Counted from the stretch's first letter, positions 24,401 through 31,603 are shown. The stretch: 64,000 nucleotides of DNA from DASVEG01 sp035540495 (GCA_035540495.1 DATLGL010000035.1:1-64000), one strand, 5' to 3'. Notes: generated from the letters alone by a model not told the origin. Made by a program: numbers and translations.

Positions 24401-24929
24401 GCACTGCGATCTCGCCGCGATGCTCGACCTGGTACTCCCGGCGGTAGCCGCCGTCGACGAGGCGGCGGACGAGATCTTCCGGGTCGAGCTGATCACCCGG
24501 CGTGACGCTGACGACGTCGACGTCCTCCACGTGGGGGCCGAGTCGCTGCACCAGCGCGCGCACCGGCGCGATGAGCACCGCGGGCATCCGGTCCGCATCA
24601 CGAAGACGCCACATGACGCGCAGGCGCCGTCCCATCGTCTCGACGCTCGGGCTGACCCGCTCGAACGGGAGCGTCTCCCATGCCGGGAACACGTCGACGG
24701 CGTCGTCGCCGAGAAACGCCCGCAGGTCGTGAGCGAGCCGTTCGGCGTCGGTCGTCGTCGGCACCGCGACGACGAACGGGTGCTTGTTGCTGAGGCTGCT
24801 GAGCCCGGCGAGCGTGAACGCGCGCGCTGGCTCGGGCACCGCCAGCACGGAGGAGGCGGAACCGAGGATGCCGGGGACCGAAGGGTCGTCCCGGAGCAGG
24901 GGCGGAAGGGCGCGCAGCTGGTCGCTCAC
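21486..24929 (-). CDS. mfd: Transcription-repair coupling factor Mfd
   Basis: The 1147-residue ATPase displaces stalled RNA polymerase and recruits UvrA. Its UvrB-homology domain is at about 60-330, and the RNA polymerase interaction domain (about 480-550) contains LKPGDYVVHYQHGVAKYGGM. The SF2 translocase has Walker A GDVGFGKTEVA near residue 632 and DEEQRFG near residue 733, followed by QLRGRVGRAGQRAYAY, and the C-terminal TRCF domain completes it. Length and order are normal. The start is GTG with TACCCT ten bases upstream and no Shine-Dalgarno. Confidence 0.97.
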   Translation of the reverse strand: MSDQLRALPPLLRDDPSVPGILGSASSVLAVPEPARAFTLAGLSSLSNKHPFVVAVPTTTDAERLAHDLRAFLGDDAVDVFPAWETLPFERVSPSVETMGRRLRVMWRLRDADRMPAVLIAPVRALVQRLGPHVEDVDVVSVTPGDQLDPEDLVRRLVDGGYRREYQVEHRGEIAVRGSIVDVFPSTADTPVRIDLWGDEVDRLTEFAVADQRSTNDLECVEIFPCRELLPTEEVRERAERLISAEPWGREQWDRLSRGETFDGMESWLPWLTEGEHVVLDLVGDDAQVVLVEPRRMRDRAKELLDEEESLATTLAATWGAANDDGSSREFPKLHLPFDRLLTHTKAAAWTLTNAPEGPSTTVIQARQWDAVVGDGTKLAAQLGELNREGYRINVCAEGKGTGARITASLNEAGFNVPFDEDGTLDVSKPGMRVVVQPLERGFVLPSIKLAVLAESDVTGRRRAHRRAKPRRGSEGFFEDLKPGDYVVHYQHGVAKYGGMVKRAIGGVERDYLLLEYRGGDKLYVPSDQIDAVRHYTGGESPSLNKLGGSDWQKTKARVKQEVRRIAQELVVLYRRRVTTPGYAFPEDTPWQHEMEEAFPYQETPDQLKAIAEVKADMEDGKPMDRLVCGDVGFGKTEVAIRAVFKAVQDGKQVAILVPTTLLAQQHFQTFSERFAGYPMRVEVISRFLTPGQAKKVLEGCADGSVDVIIGTHRLLSNDVKFKDLGLLVVDEEQRFGVQHKEQIKQLRTNVDVLTLSATPIPRTLEMSLTGIRDLTLLNTPPAERQPILTYVGEYDERAVAEAIRRELLREGQVFFVHNRVMDIEQTAHRIKELVPEARVAVAHGQMDEGSLEKVVLDFWEGEYDVLVCTTIIESGIDMPTVNTLVVDRADMLGLGQLHQLRGRVGRAGQRAYAYLFFPPEKQLTEEAYERLKTIGEHTELGSGFKIAMRDLEIRGAGNLLGENQSGHIAAVGYDLYVQMVAESVAELKGEELREPAEIKLDVPLHANLPKDYVEKEELRLEAYRRLAAVETHQQVDDIEQEWLDRYGPVPDAAKALLEVAHLRAESHRVGVREVAVARNTARISPLQLKTSQTIRLKRLYPKAVYKDDMRQVVLPLATGRGAPSPAQYVQDFLAAIIPVEESSVAS

Positions 24930-24939
24930 GGGGTCACCC

Positions 24940-24945
24940 AGGGTA
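24940..24945 (-). promoter_or_regulatory. Putative -10 box (TACCCT) for mfd
   Basis: TACCCT on the minus strand ends ten bases before the mfd GTG, and no ribosome binding site precedes the start. The same hexamer precedes the bS22 and bL37 genes. Confidence 0.4.
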
Positions 24946-24980
24946 TCGGGAAGCCCCGCCTACCGAACCAACGCGAAACC

Positions 24981-25020
24981 GGAGCGGACTGAACGCGAGA
25001 TGTTGCGCTCAGCCCGCTCC
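24981..25020 (-). terminator. Hairpin terminator after pilT
   Basis: Arms 24981-24996 and 25005-25020 pair over 16 bases around an 8-base loop. On the minus-strand RNA the two non-Watson-Crick positions are G-U wobbles, while on the plus strand they would be A-C mismatches. The structure therefore works for leftward transcription, just after the pilT stop. GGTTTCG follows rather than a clean U-run. Confidence 0.65.
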
Positions 25021-25032
25021 AAAGGGCGACGA

Positions 25033-26310
25033 CTACTTCGACGAGCGGCGGCGGCGCTGCTTCGGCTCGGCCTTCGGCATCTCGAGCACCGTCGCATCAG
25101 CGCCGGGCTCGGCCGGGGCTTCGGCCTCGTAGGTCGCCGCGAGGTGCTCGACCAGATCGGCCAGGGCGTCCTCGTCGGCCGCGCGGTCGCCTTCGCTCCA
25201 CGACATCTCCGCCGGGCCGCTGCCCGTGTCGACGCCGAGACGGCGGAACGCCACCGAGAGGTCATGGGGGTTCGAGGCGTGGCCGAGCGCGGCGCGAACG
25301 TCGATCAGGCCCTTCTGGTAGAGGTCGATGATCGCCTGGTCGAACGTGTGCATGCCGTAGTACTCGCCGTCGGCCACGATCTGCTGGACGTCCTCGCGGG
25401 CGCTCGGGTCGGTGATCCAGTGCTGGATCCGCCCGTTCACCACCATGACCTCGGTGGCGGGCACGCGCTGCTGGCCATCCTTGGTGGGAACGAGGCGCTG
25501 GCACACCGTGCCCTTGAGCACGCCGGCGAGCACGAGGCGGACCTGGCGCTGCTCGTGGGGCGGGAAGAACTCGACGATGCGGGTCATCGTCTCTGTGGCG
25601 TCGGTGGTGTGCAGCGTCGACAGGACGAGATGACCCGTCTCGGCCGCCATCAATGCCGTGGCGACGGTCTGCGCGTCGCGCATCTCGCCGACGAGGATCA
25701 CGTCCGGGTCCTGACGGAGAGCGGCCCGCATCGCGGAGGCGAACGAGGGCGTGTCAGCCCCGAGCTCGCGCTGGGAGATCGACGCCCGCACGTCGGAGTG
25801 GATGACCTCGATCGGATCCTCGATCGTCACGATGTGGCACGTCCGCGTGCGGTTGATGTGATCGACCATCGCCGCGAGGGTCGTGGTCTTGCCCGACCCC
25901 GTCGGTCCGGCGACGATGACCAGACCACGCGGCTCGTCGGCGAACCTGCGCACCATGTCCGGCAGATTGAGCTGGGCGATGGTCTGGGGCTGGGTGACGA
26001 CCGTCCGGAACACCATGGCGACGGTGTCCCGCTGGAGGTACGCGTTGACGCGGAAGCGGCCCTTGCCGTCGGGCAGCGAGTAGGCGAAGTCGACCTCCTC
26101 GCCGCGGCTGAACTTCTCGACGAGGTGGGGCCGGACGATCTCGCCGGCGATCGCCTCGGTGTCGGCCTCGGTGAGATCGGAGGCACCTGCGAGCTCCTGG
26201 AGGATCCCGTTGACCCGGATCCGGGGCGGCCCTCCGACTCGGAGGTGCAGATCGGACCCGTTGGCGTCGATCAGGGCGTTCAGGTACTGATCGAGCATTC
26301 CGCGCGACAT
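25033..26310 (-). CDS. pilT: PilT-like type IV pilus retraction ATPase
   Basis: The 425-residue GSPII_E-family ATPase has an N-terminal PAS-like domain starting LDQYLNALIDANGSDLHLRVG, Walker A GPTGSGKTTT near residue 135, the Asp box TIEDPIEVIHSD, Walker B PDVILVGEMRD near residue 202 and His box STLHTTDA. These order and spacing fit PilT. A 90-residue acidic tail ending in KQRRRRSSK is extra. No pilin or other pilus gene is in the window, so the rest of the machine must be elsewhere. It may drive gliding, adhesion or DNA uptake. Confidence 0.9.
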   Translation of the reverse strand: MSRGMLDQYLNALIDANGSDLHLRVGGPPRIRVNGILQELAGASDLTEADTEAIAGEIVRPHLVEKFSRGEEVDFAYSLPDGKGRFRVNAYLQRDTVAMVFRTVVTQPQTIAQLNLPDMVRRFADEPRGLVIVAGPTGSGKTTTLAAMVDHINRTRTCHIVTIEDPIEVIHSDVRASISQRELGADTPSFASAMRAALRQDPDVILVGEMRDAQTVATALMAAETGHLVLSTLHTTDATETMTRIVEFFPPHEQRQVRLVLAGVLKGTVCQRLVPTKDGQQRVPATEVMVVNGRIQHWITDPSAREDVQQIVADGEYYGMHTFDQAIIDLYQKGLIDVRAALGHASNPHDLSVAFRRLGVDTGSGPAEMSWSEGDRAADEDALADLVEHLAATYEAEAPAEPGADATVLEMPKAEPKQRRRRSSK

Positions 26311-26334
26311 GCCCGGTAGATCGGCAGCCGCCCG

Positions 26335-26952
26335 CTATTCCTGAGGCGCTGATTTCTCTCGCCGGTTGTAGAGCTCCATCGCCCGGTCGACGCCGTCGTT
26401 CAGGATCTTCTCGACGGCGTCGGCCGCCTCGTGGACGCTCACGACGAGCGACTCCAGCTCCTGCTTCGACGGACGCCGCAGAACGTGGTCGACGCCACGC
26501 TCCTTGCCGCCCGGCGGCTTCCCGATCCCGATCCGGACTCGCAGGAACCCGTCCGTCTTGAGATGGGCCTTGATCGACCGGAGCCCGTTGTGGCCGGCGA
26601 GCCCTCCGCCACGCTTCACCTTCACGGAAGCCGGCGGGAGGTCGAGCTCGTCGTGGACGATCACGATGCGTTCGGCGTCGTCCTCGGTGAGGTCGTAGCG
26701 GCGGGCGAGCATGCCGACGCTGAAGCCCGACTCGTTCATGTAGGTCTGGGGGAACGCGAGCGCGACGCGCTTGGCGCCGATGCGCACCTCGTCGAGGAGC
26801 GTGCGCTCCTTCTTGCTCAGCTTGAGCCGTCCCCCGTAGCGCTCGGCGAGGAGGAAGGCGACGTCAGCACCGACGTTGTGCCGCGTGCCGACGTACTGCG
26901 CGCCCGGGTTGCCGAGCCCGACGACGAGGAGGTCGAGGGGGGTGTCCCCCAT
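26335..26952 (-). CDS. pth: Peptidyl-tRNA hydrolase
   Basis: The 205-residue enzyme cleaves peptidyl-tRNA released from stalled ribosomes. The family motif LVVGLGNPGAQYVGTRHNVG holds the Asn and catalytic His. PQTYMNESG, VHDELDLPPASVKVKRGGG and AGHNGLRSI follow in the normal order. It lies five bases after rplY, the same pair as Rv1014c-Rv1015c in M. tuberculosis, and should be co-transcribed from the rplY promoter. Confidence 0.96.
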   Translation of the reverse strand: MGDTPLDLLVVGLGNPGAQYVGTRHNVGADVAFLLAERYGGRLKLSKKERTLLDEVRIGAKRVALAFPQTYMNESGFSVGMLARRYDLTEDDAERIVIVHDELDLPPASVKVKRGGGLAGHNGLRSIKAHLKTDGFLRVRIGIGKPPGGKERGVDHVLRRPSKQELESLVVSVHEAADAVEKILNDGVDRAMELYNRREKSAPQE

Positions 26953-26957
26953 GGCGG

Positions 26958-27668
26958 TTACTCGGAGGCGGCGTCGCCCGAGCCGCCGTCGCCGGCAGCG
27001 TCGGCAGGTGTCTCGTCACCGGCGACGTCAGCATCGGCCGCGGCCTCCTGGGCGGCCGCGAGATCCTGCAGCGCCTCGGCGTCGGCCTCGGGGATGAGGT
27101 CGAGCTCGGACACCTGCTGACCCTGGGCGCTGACGATCGCCTCTTCGGGGTCGACCAGCGTCGCGACGCCGCTCGGGAGCTTCAGGTCGCCGACTCGGAT
27201 CACGTCGCCGATCGCGAGGCCTTCGACGTCGACCTCGATCGACGACGGGATGTTCGACGGCGTCGCCTGGAGCGTCAGCGAGGTGAGCGGGTTCTCGACG
27301 ATGCCGCCGGCGCTGACAACCGCCTTCGCCTCGCCGACGAGGACGATCGGCACGTCGGTCGTGACGACCTCGTCGCGACGCACGACCTGGAAGTCGATGT
27401 GGGTGACGACGTTGCGAACCGGATCCCGCTGCAGCACCTTCGCCATCGCGAGCTGGTTGCCCCCCTCGATCTCGAGGGTCAGGAGGGCGTTGGTGCCCGC
27501 CTCGCCCGTGAGCGCGCCGCGCAGCTCGCGAGCGTCGACGGCGATCGAGATCGGGTCGATGCCGTGGCCGTAGACGACCGCCGGGATCTTGCCCTCGCGG
27601 CGAAGCCGCTTCGAAGCCGACGAGCCGGACGGACGACCGGTCTCGGCCTTGAGGGTGATCTCTGCCAT
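26958..27668 (-). CDS. rplY: 50S ribosomal protein L25 (general stress Ctc type)
   Basis: The 236-residue protein is the long TL5/Ctc form of bL25. The N-terminal 5S-rRNA-binding domain (residues 1-90) starts LKAETGRPSGSSASKRLRREGKIPAVVYGHG. The C-terminal beta domain (about 95-185) is followed by an acidic Ala-rich tail (ADVAGDETPADAAGDGG). TAGGAG six bases before ATG and a TACAAT box farther upstream make it one of the few canonical translation starts here. Confidence 0.95.
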   Translation of the reverse strand: MAEITLKAETGRPSGSSASKRLRREGKIPAVVYGHGIDPISIAVDARELRGALTGEAGTNALLTLEIEGGNQLAMAKVLQRDPVRNVVTHIDFQVVRRDEVVTTDVPIVLVGEAKAVVSAGGIVENPLTSLTLQATPSNIPSSIEVDVEGLAIGDVIRVGDLKLPSGVATLVDPEEAIVSAQGQQVSELDLIPEADAEALQDLAAAQEAAADADVAGDETPADAAGDGGSGDAASE

Positions 27669-27704
27669 GGCGCGCTCCTACAACTGCCGGAAAGGGAACG
27701 CAGC

Positions 27705-27710
27705 ATTGTA
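27705..27710 (-). promoter_or_regulatory. Putative -10 box (TACAAT) for rplY-pth
   Basis: TACAAT on the minus strand lies 36 bases before the rplY ATG, with the ribosome binding site TAGGAG between. A weak TTAAGG lies 18 bases farther upstream as possible -35. Confidence 0.5.
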
Positions 27711-27730
27711 CTGGAGGTGGCGAAGACGCC

Positions 27731-28705
27731 TTAAATCTGGTTCTCGCCGCCGAAGAGCTCGGACACCGAGGCGTCTTCGAACACGGCCCTGATGGCGTCG
27801 CCGATCAAGGGGGCGATCGACAGCACCTCGAGCTTGTCGAACTGCTTCTCGCTCGGGATCGGCAGGGTGTCGGTGACGACGACCCGTTCCATCCGGCTGT
27901 TCTTCAGCCGGTCGATGGCCGGCCCGCTGAGGACCCCGTGGGTGGCGATGCACCACACGCCGCTCGCGCCGTTGTCGAGGAGGATGTCTGCCGCAGCGCA
28001 GATCGTGCCCGCGGTGTCGATCATGTCGTCGACGAGGACGCACACCTTGCCCTCGACCTCGCCCATGACCCCGACGGCCTCCACCGAGGCGATCTTGTCC
28101 TTCGCCCGGCGCTTGAACACGCTGGCCATGTCGACGCCGAGGTGGCTGGCGTAGCGCTCGGCGACCTTCGTGCGCCCCGTGTCGGGCGCGCACATGACGA
28201 AGTCGTCGCCTGCGTTCTCGAGGATGTAGCGCTCGAGGATCGGCATGGCGAGCAGGTGGTCGAACGGGCCGTCGAAGAAGCCCTGGATCTGCCCCGAGTG
28301 CAGGTCGACGCTCACGATGCGGTCAGCGCCGGCGGCGGTGAGGATGTCGGCGACGAGACGCCCGGTGATCGGCTCGCGTCCCTTCGCCTTGCGGTCCTGC
28401 CGCCCGTAGCCGTAGTAGGGGCAGACGGCGGTGATGCGCTTCGCCGAGCCGCGCTTGGCCGCGTCGATCATGATCGCCTGCTCCATCAGCGACTCGTTCA
28501 CCGGAGCGGCGTGGGTCTGGAGGATGAAGACGTCGGCGCCTCGGATCGACTCGCCGAACGTGCAACGGACCTCGGTGTTGGGGAAGTCGACGAGTCCCGG
28601 GTCGGAGAGCGGCACGCCCAGATGGGCGGCGACGGCGAGAGCGAGCTCGGGATGCGAACGGCCGGCGATCAGCTGCAGGTGCTTCTTCGTGACCAGCTCG
28701 ACCAT
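27731..28705 (-). CDS. prs: Ribose-phosphate pyrophosphokinase
   Basis: The 324-residue enzyme makes phosphoribosyl pyrophosphate for nucleotide, His and Trp synthesis. The start LQLIAGRSHPELALAVAAHL, the regulatory FGESIRGADVFILQ loop, YYGYGRQDRKAKGREPI (ATP site) and VCVLVDDMIDTAGT (PRPP-binding Asp pair) are all present. It sits five bases after the glmU-like gene, the same order as Rv1018c-Rv1017c. Confidence 0.97.
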   Translation of the reverse strand: MVELVTKKHLQLIAGRSHPELALAVAAHLGVPLSDPGLVDFPNTEVRCTFGESIRGADVFILQTHAAPVNESLMEQAIMIDAAKRGSAKRITAVCPYYGYGRQDRKAKGREPITGRLVADILTAAGADRIVSVDLHSGQIQGFFDGPFDHLLAMPILERYILENAGDDFVMCAPDTGRTKVAERYASHLGVDMASVFKRRAKDKIASVEAVGVMGEVEGKVCVLVDDMIDTAGTICAAADILLDNGASGVWCIATHGVLSGPAIDRLKNSRMERVVVTDTLPIPSEKQFDKLEVLSIAPLIGDAIRAVFEDASVSELFGGENQI

Positions 28706-28710
28706 CGGCC

Positions 28711-29832
28711 CTACTCCTCTGCGTCACCTCGATAGAACGCTCCTGTCACCGTACCTGGGGTGACACGTGCACCTGGGCGAAGGTCGGCGAAGGGCCCGAC
28801 ATGAGCGCCCGCCCCGATGTCGGCGAGGCGGCTCACGGTGTTCTCCACCACTGCGCCTTCACCGACGTGGGTGTCGACGAGCCGTGAATCGGGTCCGATC
28901 TCTGCCCCTGCGTCGATGACGGTGTCGCCCTGCAGGACGACCCCCGGGAAGAGGGTGACATCGCGCGCCAGCTGGACCGTGGCGTCGACGTACGTGCGCT
29001 CGGGATCGATCATCGTGACGCCGGACAGCATCCAGCGGTCGTTGATGCGGTCGCGCAGCTCCGCTTCAGCGACCGCGAGCTGCGCTCGGTCGTTCACGCC
29101 CGCCGTCTCCATCGGGTCGGCCGCGACCATCGTGACGACGTTGTAGCCCGCGTCGTGGAGGACGCTGATGACGTCGGTCAGGTAGTACTCGCCCTGGTCG
29201 TTGTCGGGGTTCAGCCTGCGAAGTGCCGGCGCGAGGACGCTGCGCCGGAAGCAGAAGACGCCGGTGTTGATCTCGTCGATCGCCCGTTCCTCGTCGGTGG
29301 CGTCCCGATGCTCGACGATGCGACGAACGCGCCCGTCCTTGCCTCGCACGATGCGCCCGTAGCCGGTGGGGTCGTCGACGACCGCGGTGAGGACCGTGCA
29401 GGCGGCATCGGCCTGCCTGTGGGCCTGGACGAGCGACGCGAGCGTCTGGGCCCGGAGGAGCGGCGTGTCGCCCGGCGTGACGATGATGTCGCCGTCTTCT
29501 CCGTCGTCGTCGCCCAACGCGTCGCCGCCGGCGAACGCCGTGAGGCCGACGGCGACGGCGTCGCCGGTGCCTCGCTGCACGGTCTGCTCGACGAACTCGA
29601 TCGAGCCCGCCAGCCCCGGCGGCGCGTCGTCGAGCAACTTCTTCGTGACCCGCTCGGCGCTGTGACCCACCACCACGACCGCTCGATCGAGCGACAGGTC
29701 GGCGACGGCGTCGAGGATGTGCAGCACCATCGCTCGGCCGCAGAGGAGGTGGAGGGGCTTGGGCCGGGACGACCGCATGCGCGTTCCCTCCCCAGCGGCG
29801 AGCACCATCGCAGACAGCGGGGGCGGGCTCAT
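28711..29832 (-). CDS. glmU: GlmU-like uridylyltransferase lacking the acetyltransferase domain
   Basis: The 373-residue protein has a full N-terminal N-acetylglucosamine-1-phosphate uridylyltransferase domain: VLAAGEGTRMRSSRPKPLH, QRGTGDAVAVGL, TPGDTPLLR, GYGRIVRGKDG and EINTGVF. The left-handed beta-helix then begins (YVDATVQLARDVTLFPGVVLQGDTVIDAG) but stops at GPFADLRPGARVTPG. About 80-100 residues that form the acetyl-CoA site in GlmU (about 450-480 residues) are absent. The gene is not broken: it ends in a plausible charged tail (FYRGDAEE) five bases before prs. Glucosamine-1-phosphate acetylation must come from another protein. Confidence 0.88.
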   Translation of the reverse strand: MSPPPLSAMVLAAGEGTRMRSSRPKPLHLLCGRAMVLHILDAVADLSLDRAVVVVGHSAERVTKKLLDDAPPGLAGSIEFVEQTVQRGTGDAVAVGLTAFAGGDALGDDDGEDGDIIVTPGDTPLLRAQTLASLVQAHRQADAACTVLTAVVDDPTGYGRIVRGKDGRVRRIVEHRDATDEERAIDEINTGVFCFRRSVLAPALRRLNPDNDQGEYYLTDVISVLHDAGYNVVTMVAADPMETAGVNDRAQLAVAEAELRDRINDRWMLSGVTMIDPERTYVDATVQLARDVTLFPGVVLQGDTVIDAGAEIGPDSRLVDTHVGEGAVVENTVSRLADIGAGAHVGPFADLRPGARVTPGTVTGAFYRGDAEE

Positions 29833-29872
29833 GAGTGATGTATACCCCCGGCCGCGGCCGGGGACGTGGCCC

Positions 29873-30433
29873 TTAGAGGATCGCAGTACCTGCGGTGTGG
29901 ATGAGCACGAGATACGCGAGCGTGCCGACGACGTCCGCCAGCGCGACGTGAAGGGTCCGACTGCGGCTCGCGCCGGCGATCGCGAGGTTCGTTCCGTTGG
30001 GTCGGAGGAAGACCAGGAGCGGGACGCTCCGGCCGGCGAGCCGTTGCGCGACGCGAGCGATGCTGCCGAAGCGGCCGGGGATCTTCTCGATCGCCGCGTG
30101 GCCGTGGCGACGTCCGAGCGCGAAGTGGAAGGGGTCGGCGAGGCAGAGGCGGATCGCGCCGATGATCACGAACGGGACGAGCGCCACCTTGTTCGCGGCG
30201 AGGGTCAGGAAGGCCAGACGGGGGCTGAGCGCCATGAGCACGAGCGGCTGGTCGTGCGCGAGCGTCGGCGCGGCCGCGGTGCCCGCGGTCGAGATCACCG
30301 TGAGCACGGCGAGCGGCAGGAGCAGGCGCCGGGCCTCGTGGGTGAGCAGCCGCTTCGCTCTCGTGCGCACGTTCGCACCGTGCACGACCGACATGTCCGG
30401 AACGCGACGGTTCCGCAACGCCCTCCGACCCAC
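29873..30433 (-). CDS. DedA/VTT-like small membrane protein
   Basis: The 186-residue protein has hydrophobic segments at about 37-55, 60-80, 85-105 and 165-185. Between them lies a loop with FHFALGRRHGHAAIEKIPG, similar to the GRRYG loop of the DedA/SNARE-associated (VTT) family, and LVFLRPNGTNLAIAGASR, which could be the second conserved loop. The match is by eye and the family call is tentative. GAAGG eight bases before GTG supports this start; an ATG at 30394 is the alternative. It is the last gene before the tRNA-Gln region. Confidence 0.55.
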   Translation of the reverse strand: MGRRALRNRRVPDMSVVHGANVRTRAKRLLTHEARRLLLPLAVLTVISTAGTAAAPTLAHDQPLVLMALSPRLAFLTLAANKVALVPFVIIGAIRLCLADPFHFALGRRHGHAAIEKIPGRFGSIARVAQRLAGRSVPLLVFLRPNGTNLAIAGASRSRTLHVALADVVGTLAYLVLIHTAGTAIL

Positions 30434-30499
30434 GAGGTGAACCTTCGGACTGAAGGAACCTCAGGTTGAGCGTCGGGTTGATGACAGCTGGAAGTCGAG

Positions 30500-30519
30500 G
30501 CGAGGAATCGAACCGCCGT
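30500..30519 (-). other. Possible degenerate T-arm fragment next to tRNA-Gln
   Basis: On the minus strand, just past the tRNA-Gln 3' end, GGCGGTTCGATTCCTCGCC contains a tRNA-like TTCGATT loop between imperfect arms. It may be the remains of a second tRNA or an attachment-site duplication. Two of five T-stem pairs fail, so the case is weak. Confidence 0.2.
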
Positions 30520-30525
30520 CGTGCG

Positions 30526-30598
30526 CTCCCGGGCGAGGATTCGAACCCCGACCTGGACAGGACCAAAACCTGCCGTGCTCCCGTTACACCACCCGGGA
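30526..30598 (-). tRNA. tRNA-Gln (anticodon TTG)
   Basis: The 73-base sequence folds fully. The acceptor TCCCGGG/CCCGGGA has seven pairs; the anticodon stem GCAGG/CCTGT closes the loop TTTTGGT; and the T-stem CGGGG/CCTCG closes TTCGAAT. The discriminator is G, as usual for Gln. The CCA end is not encoded. Its first 15 bases also encode the last codons and TAA of the upstream helix-turn-helix gene on the same strand. Confidence 0.93.
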
Positions 30599-31453
30599 TG
30601 GGTCGTCGCCAGCGTAGCGACCGGCCGCGGCAGCTAATCCGGCCCACCACCCTGCGATCCGACGGTTCAAGTCGGTGCTTCGACGAACCTCGACGACGAG
30701 ACAGCCGACGTACATCTCGCCGGTGTTGCGACGCACCGTCTTCGGGTTGTGACGCTTGAGCGTCGGTCGTCGGAATTCGTCGACGGGAACCTGCGCCACT
30801 TCCGCCCAGAACGCGTGCGCAGCGTCGATGTCTGCGTGCTCGTGGATCGCTACTCGCATGATCAAGTCCGCAGGTGTGATGCCGATGAGGCGCAGCCATG
30901 CGAGGAATGTCGCGATGACTGAGGCATCGGAGTTGATGAACGTGACGCCCCCACTCGGACTCCAGGGCTTTTGCTTGGAACCTTCGGCCCAGTAGAGCGT
31001 CACGCCGATCAGGAACAGCTCCCGATCAGCGAGTTCTCCGATCTCGGCGGCCGCCGCTTCTTGTAGGAGCTGCGTTCGTCGGATGCGGGCCGCACGTGCG
31101 GTCGCCCCACGCTTTCGCTGAGCCTGCTCGACGGGCAGCATCAACGCCGCCTTCTGCTCCTCGGACAAGACGATGTCCTGGCACCACACCGACACCGATG
31201 ACTTCGCTACACCCAACGTGGCAGCGATCGCGTTGTACGACAGCCCGTCCACCCGCAGGCGACGAGCTTCCTCCCGAGCACCGACCTTCGCCTTGCGCCG
31301 CCGAATCGACGGGTTCGGCGGCTCGCCTCGCAGCCACTCGGCGACCTTGCGGCTCGACCTCGTGCCGAGCTCCTGCTTGATCTCCTCGATCGTCTTGCCC
31401 GCCCGCCTCAGCTCGCGGGCCCGCTCCCCAGCCTCTTCCACCCCGACACCCAA
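30584..31453 (-). CDS. Helix-turn-helix protein of the actinobacterial YWAEGSK family, overlapping tRNA-Gln
   Basis: The 289-residue protein has two predicted helix-turn-helix units, at about residues 20-45 (KTIEEIKQELGTRSSRKVAEWL) and 75-98 (SYNAIAATLGVAKSSVSVW), then a basic helix rich in Arg. A C-terminal domain follows with LIGVTLYWAEGSKQ, FINSDASVIATFLAWL, HEHADIDAAHAFW and TLKRHNPKTVRRNTGEMYVG. I recall this domain in many uncharacterised actinobacterial proteins; the alternating helix/strand pattern with an acidic GxxxAEG motif recalls LAGLIDADG nucleases, but that is inference. TTG at 31453 or GTG at 31441 may start it. The last 15 bases lie inside tRNA-Gln. Confidence 0.75.
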   Translation of the reverse strand: MGVGVEEAGERARELRRAGKTIEEIKQELGTRSSRKVAEWLRGEPPNPSIRRRKAKVGAREEARRLRVDGLSYNAIAATLGVAKSSVSVWCQDIVLSEEQKAALMLPVEQAQRKRGATARAARIRRTQLLQEAAAAEIGELADRELFLIGVTLYWAEGSKQKPWSPSGGVTFINSDASVIATFLAWLRLIGITPADLIMRVAIHEHADIDAAHAFWAEVAQVPVDEFRRPTLKRHNPKTVRRNTGEMYVGCLVVEVRRSTDLNRRIAGWWAGLAAAAGRYAGDDPSRVV

Positions 31454-31463
31454 GCACGCGGGT

Positions 31464-31493
31464 GTGACAGGAACGCCGGGCGCCCACTACCCT
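31464..31493 (+). promoter_or_regulatory. Predicted promoter for bS22
   Basis: GTGACA (31464-31469) and TACCCT (31488-31493) are 18 bases apart. Transcription would begin about 4-6 bases before the ATG, so the mRNA is nearly leaderless. Confidence 0.5.
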
Positions 31494-31504
31494 GACCGGC
31501 CGCC

Positions 31505-31603
31505 ATGGGTTCGCTGATCAAGAAGCGCCGCAAGCGCATGCGGAAGAAGAAGCACAAGAAGATGCTGAAGGCCACGCGCTGGCAGCGCAGGGCCGGCAAG
31601 TAA
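31505..31603 (+). CDS. 30S ribosomal protein bS22 (AURKAIP1/COX24-domain)
   Basis: The 32-residue, extremely basic peptide MGSLIKKRRKRMRKKKHKK continues MLKATRWQRRAGK. It closely matches the mycobacterial small-subunit protein bS22 (known to me as starting MGSVIKKRRKRMAKKKHRK). It binds 16S rRNA near the decoding centre in mycobacterial structures. It is easily missed because of its size. It lies between the divergent helix-turn-helix gene and the convergent ispE gene. Confidence 0.93.
   Translation: MGSLIKKRRKRMRKKKHKKMLKATRWQRRAGK

Noticed and set aside
19395..24992. A 1865-codon open frame on the plus strand opposite mazG, the parvulin gene and mfd
   Set aside because: It is a by-product of GC-rich third-position bias antisense to three well-conserved genes, and its translation has no recognisable domain.
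30500..30519. A second tRNA after tRNA-Gln
   Set aside because: Only a T-arm-like piece is present, with two failed stem pairs and no acceptor or anticodon arm; kept as a weak fragment only.
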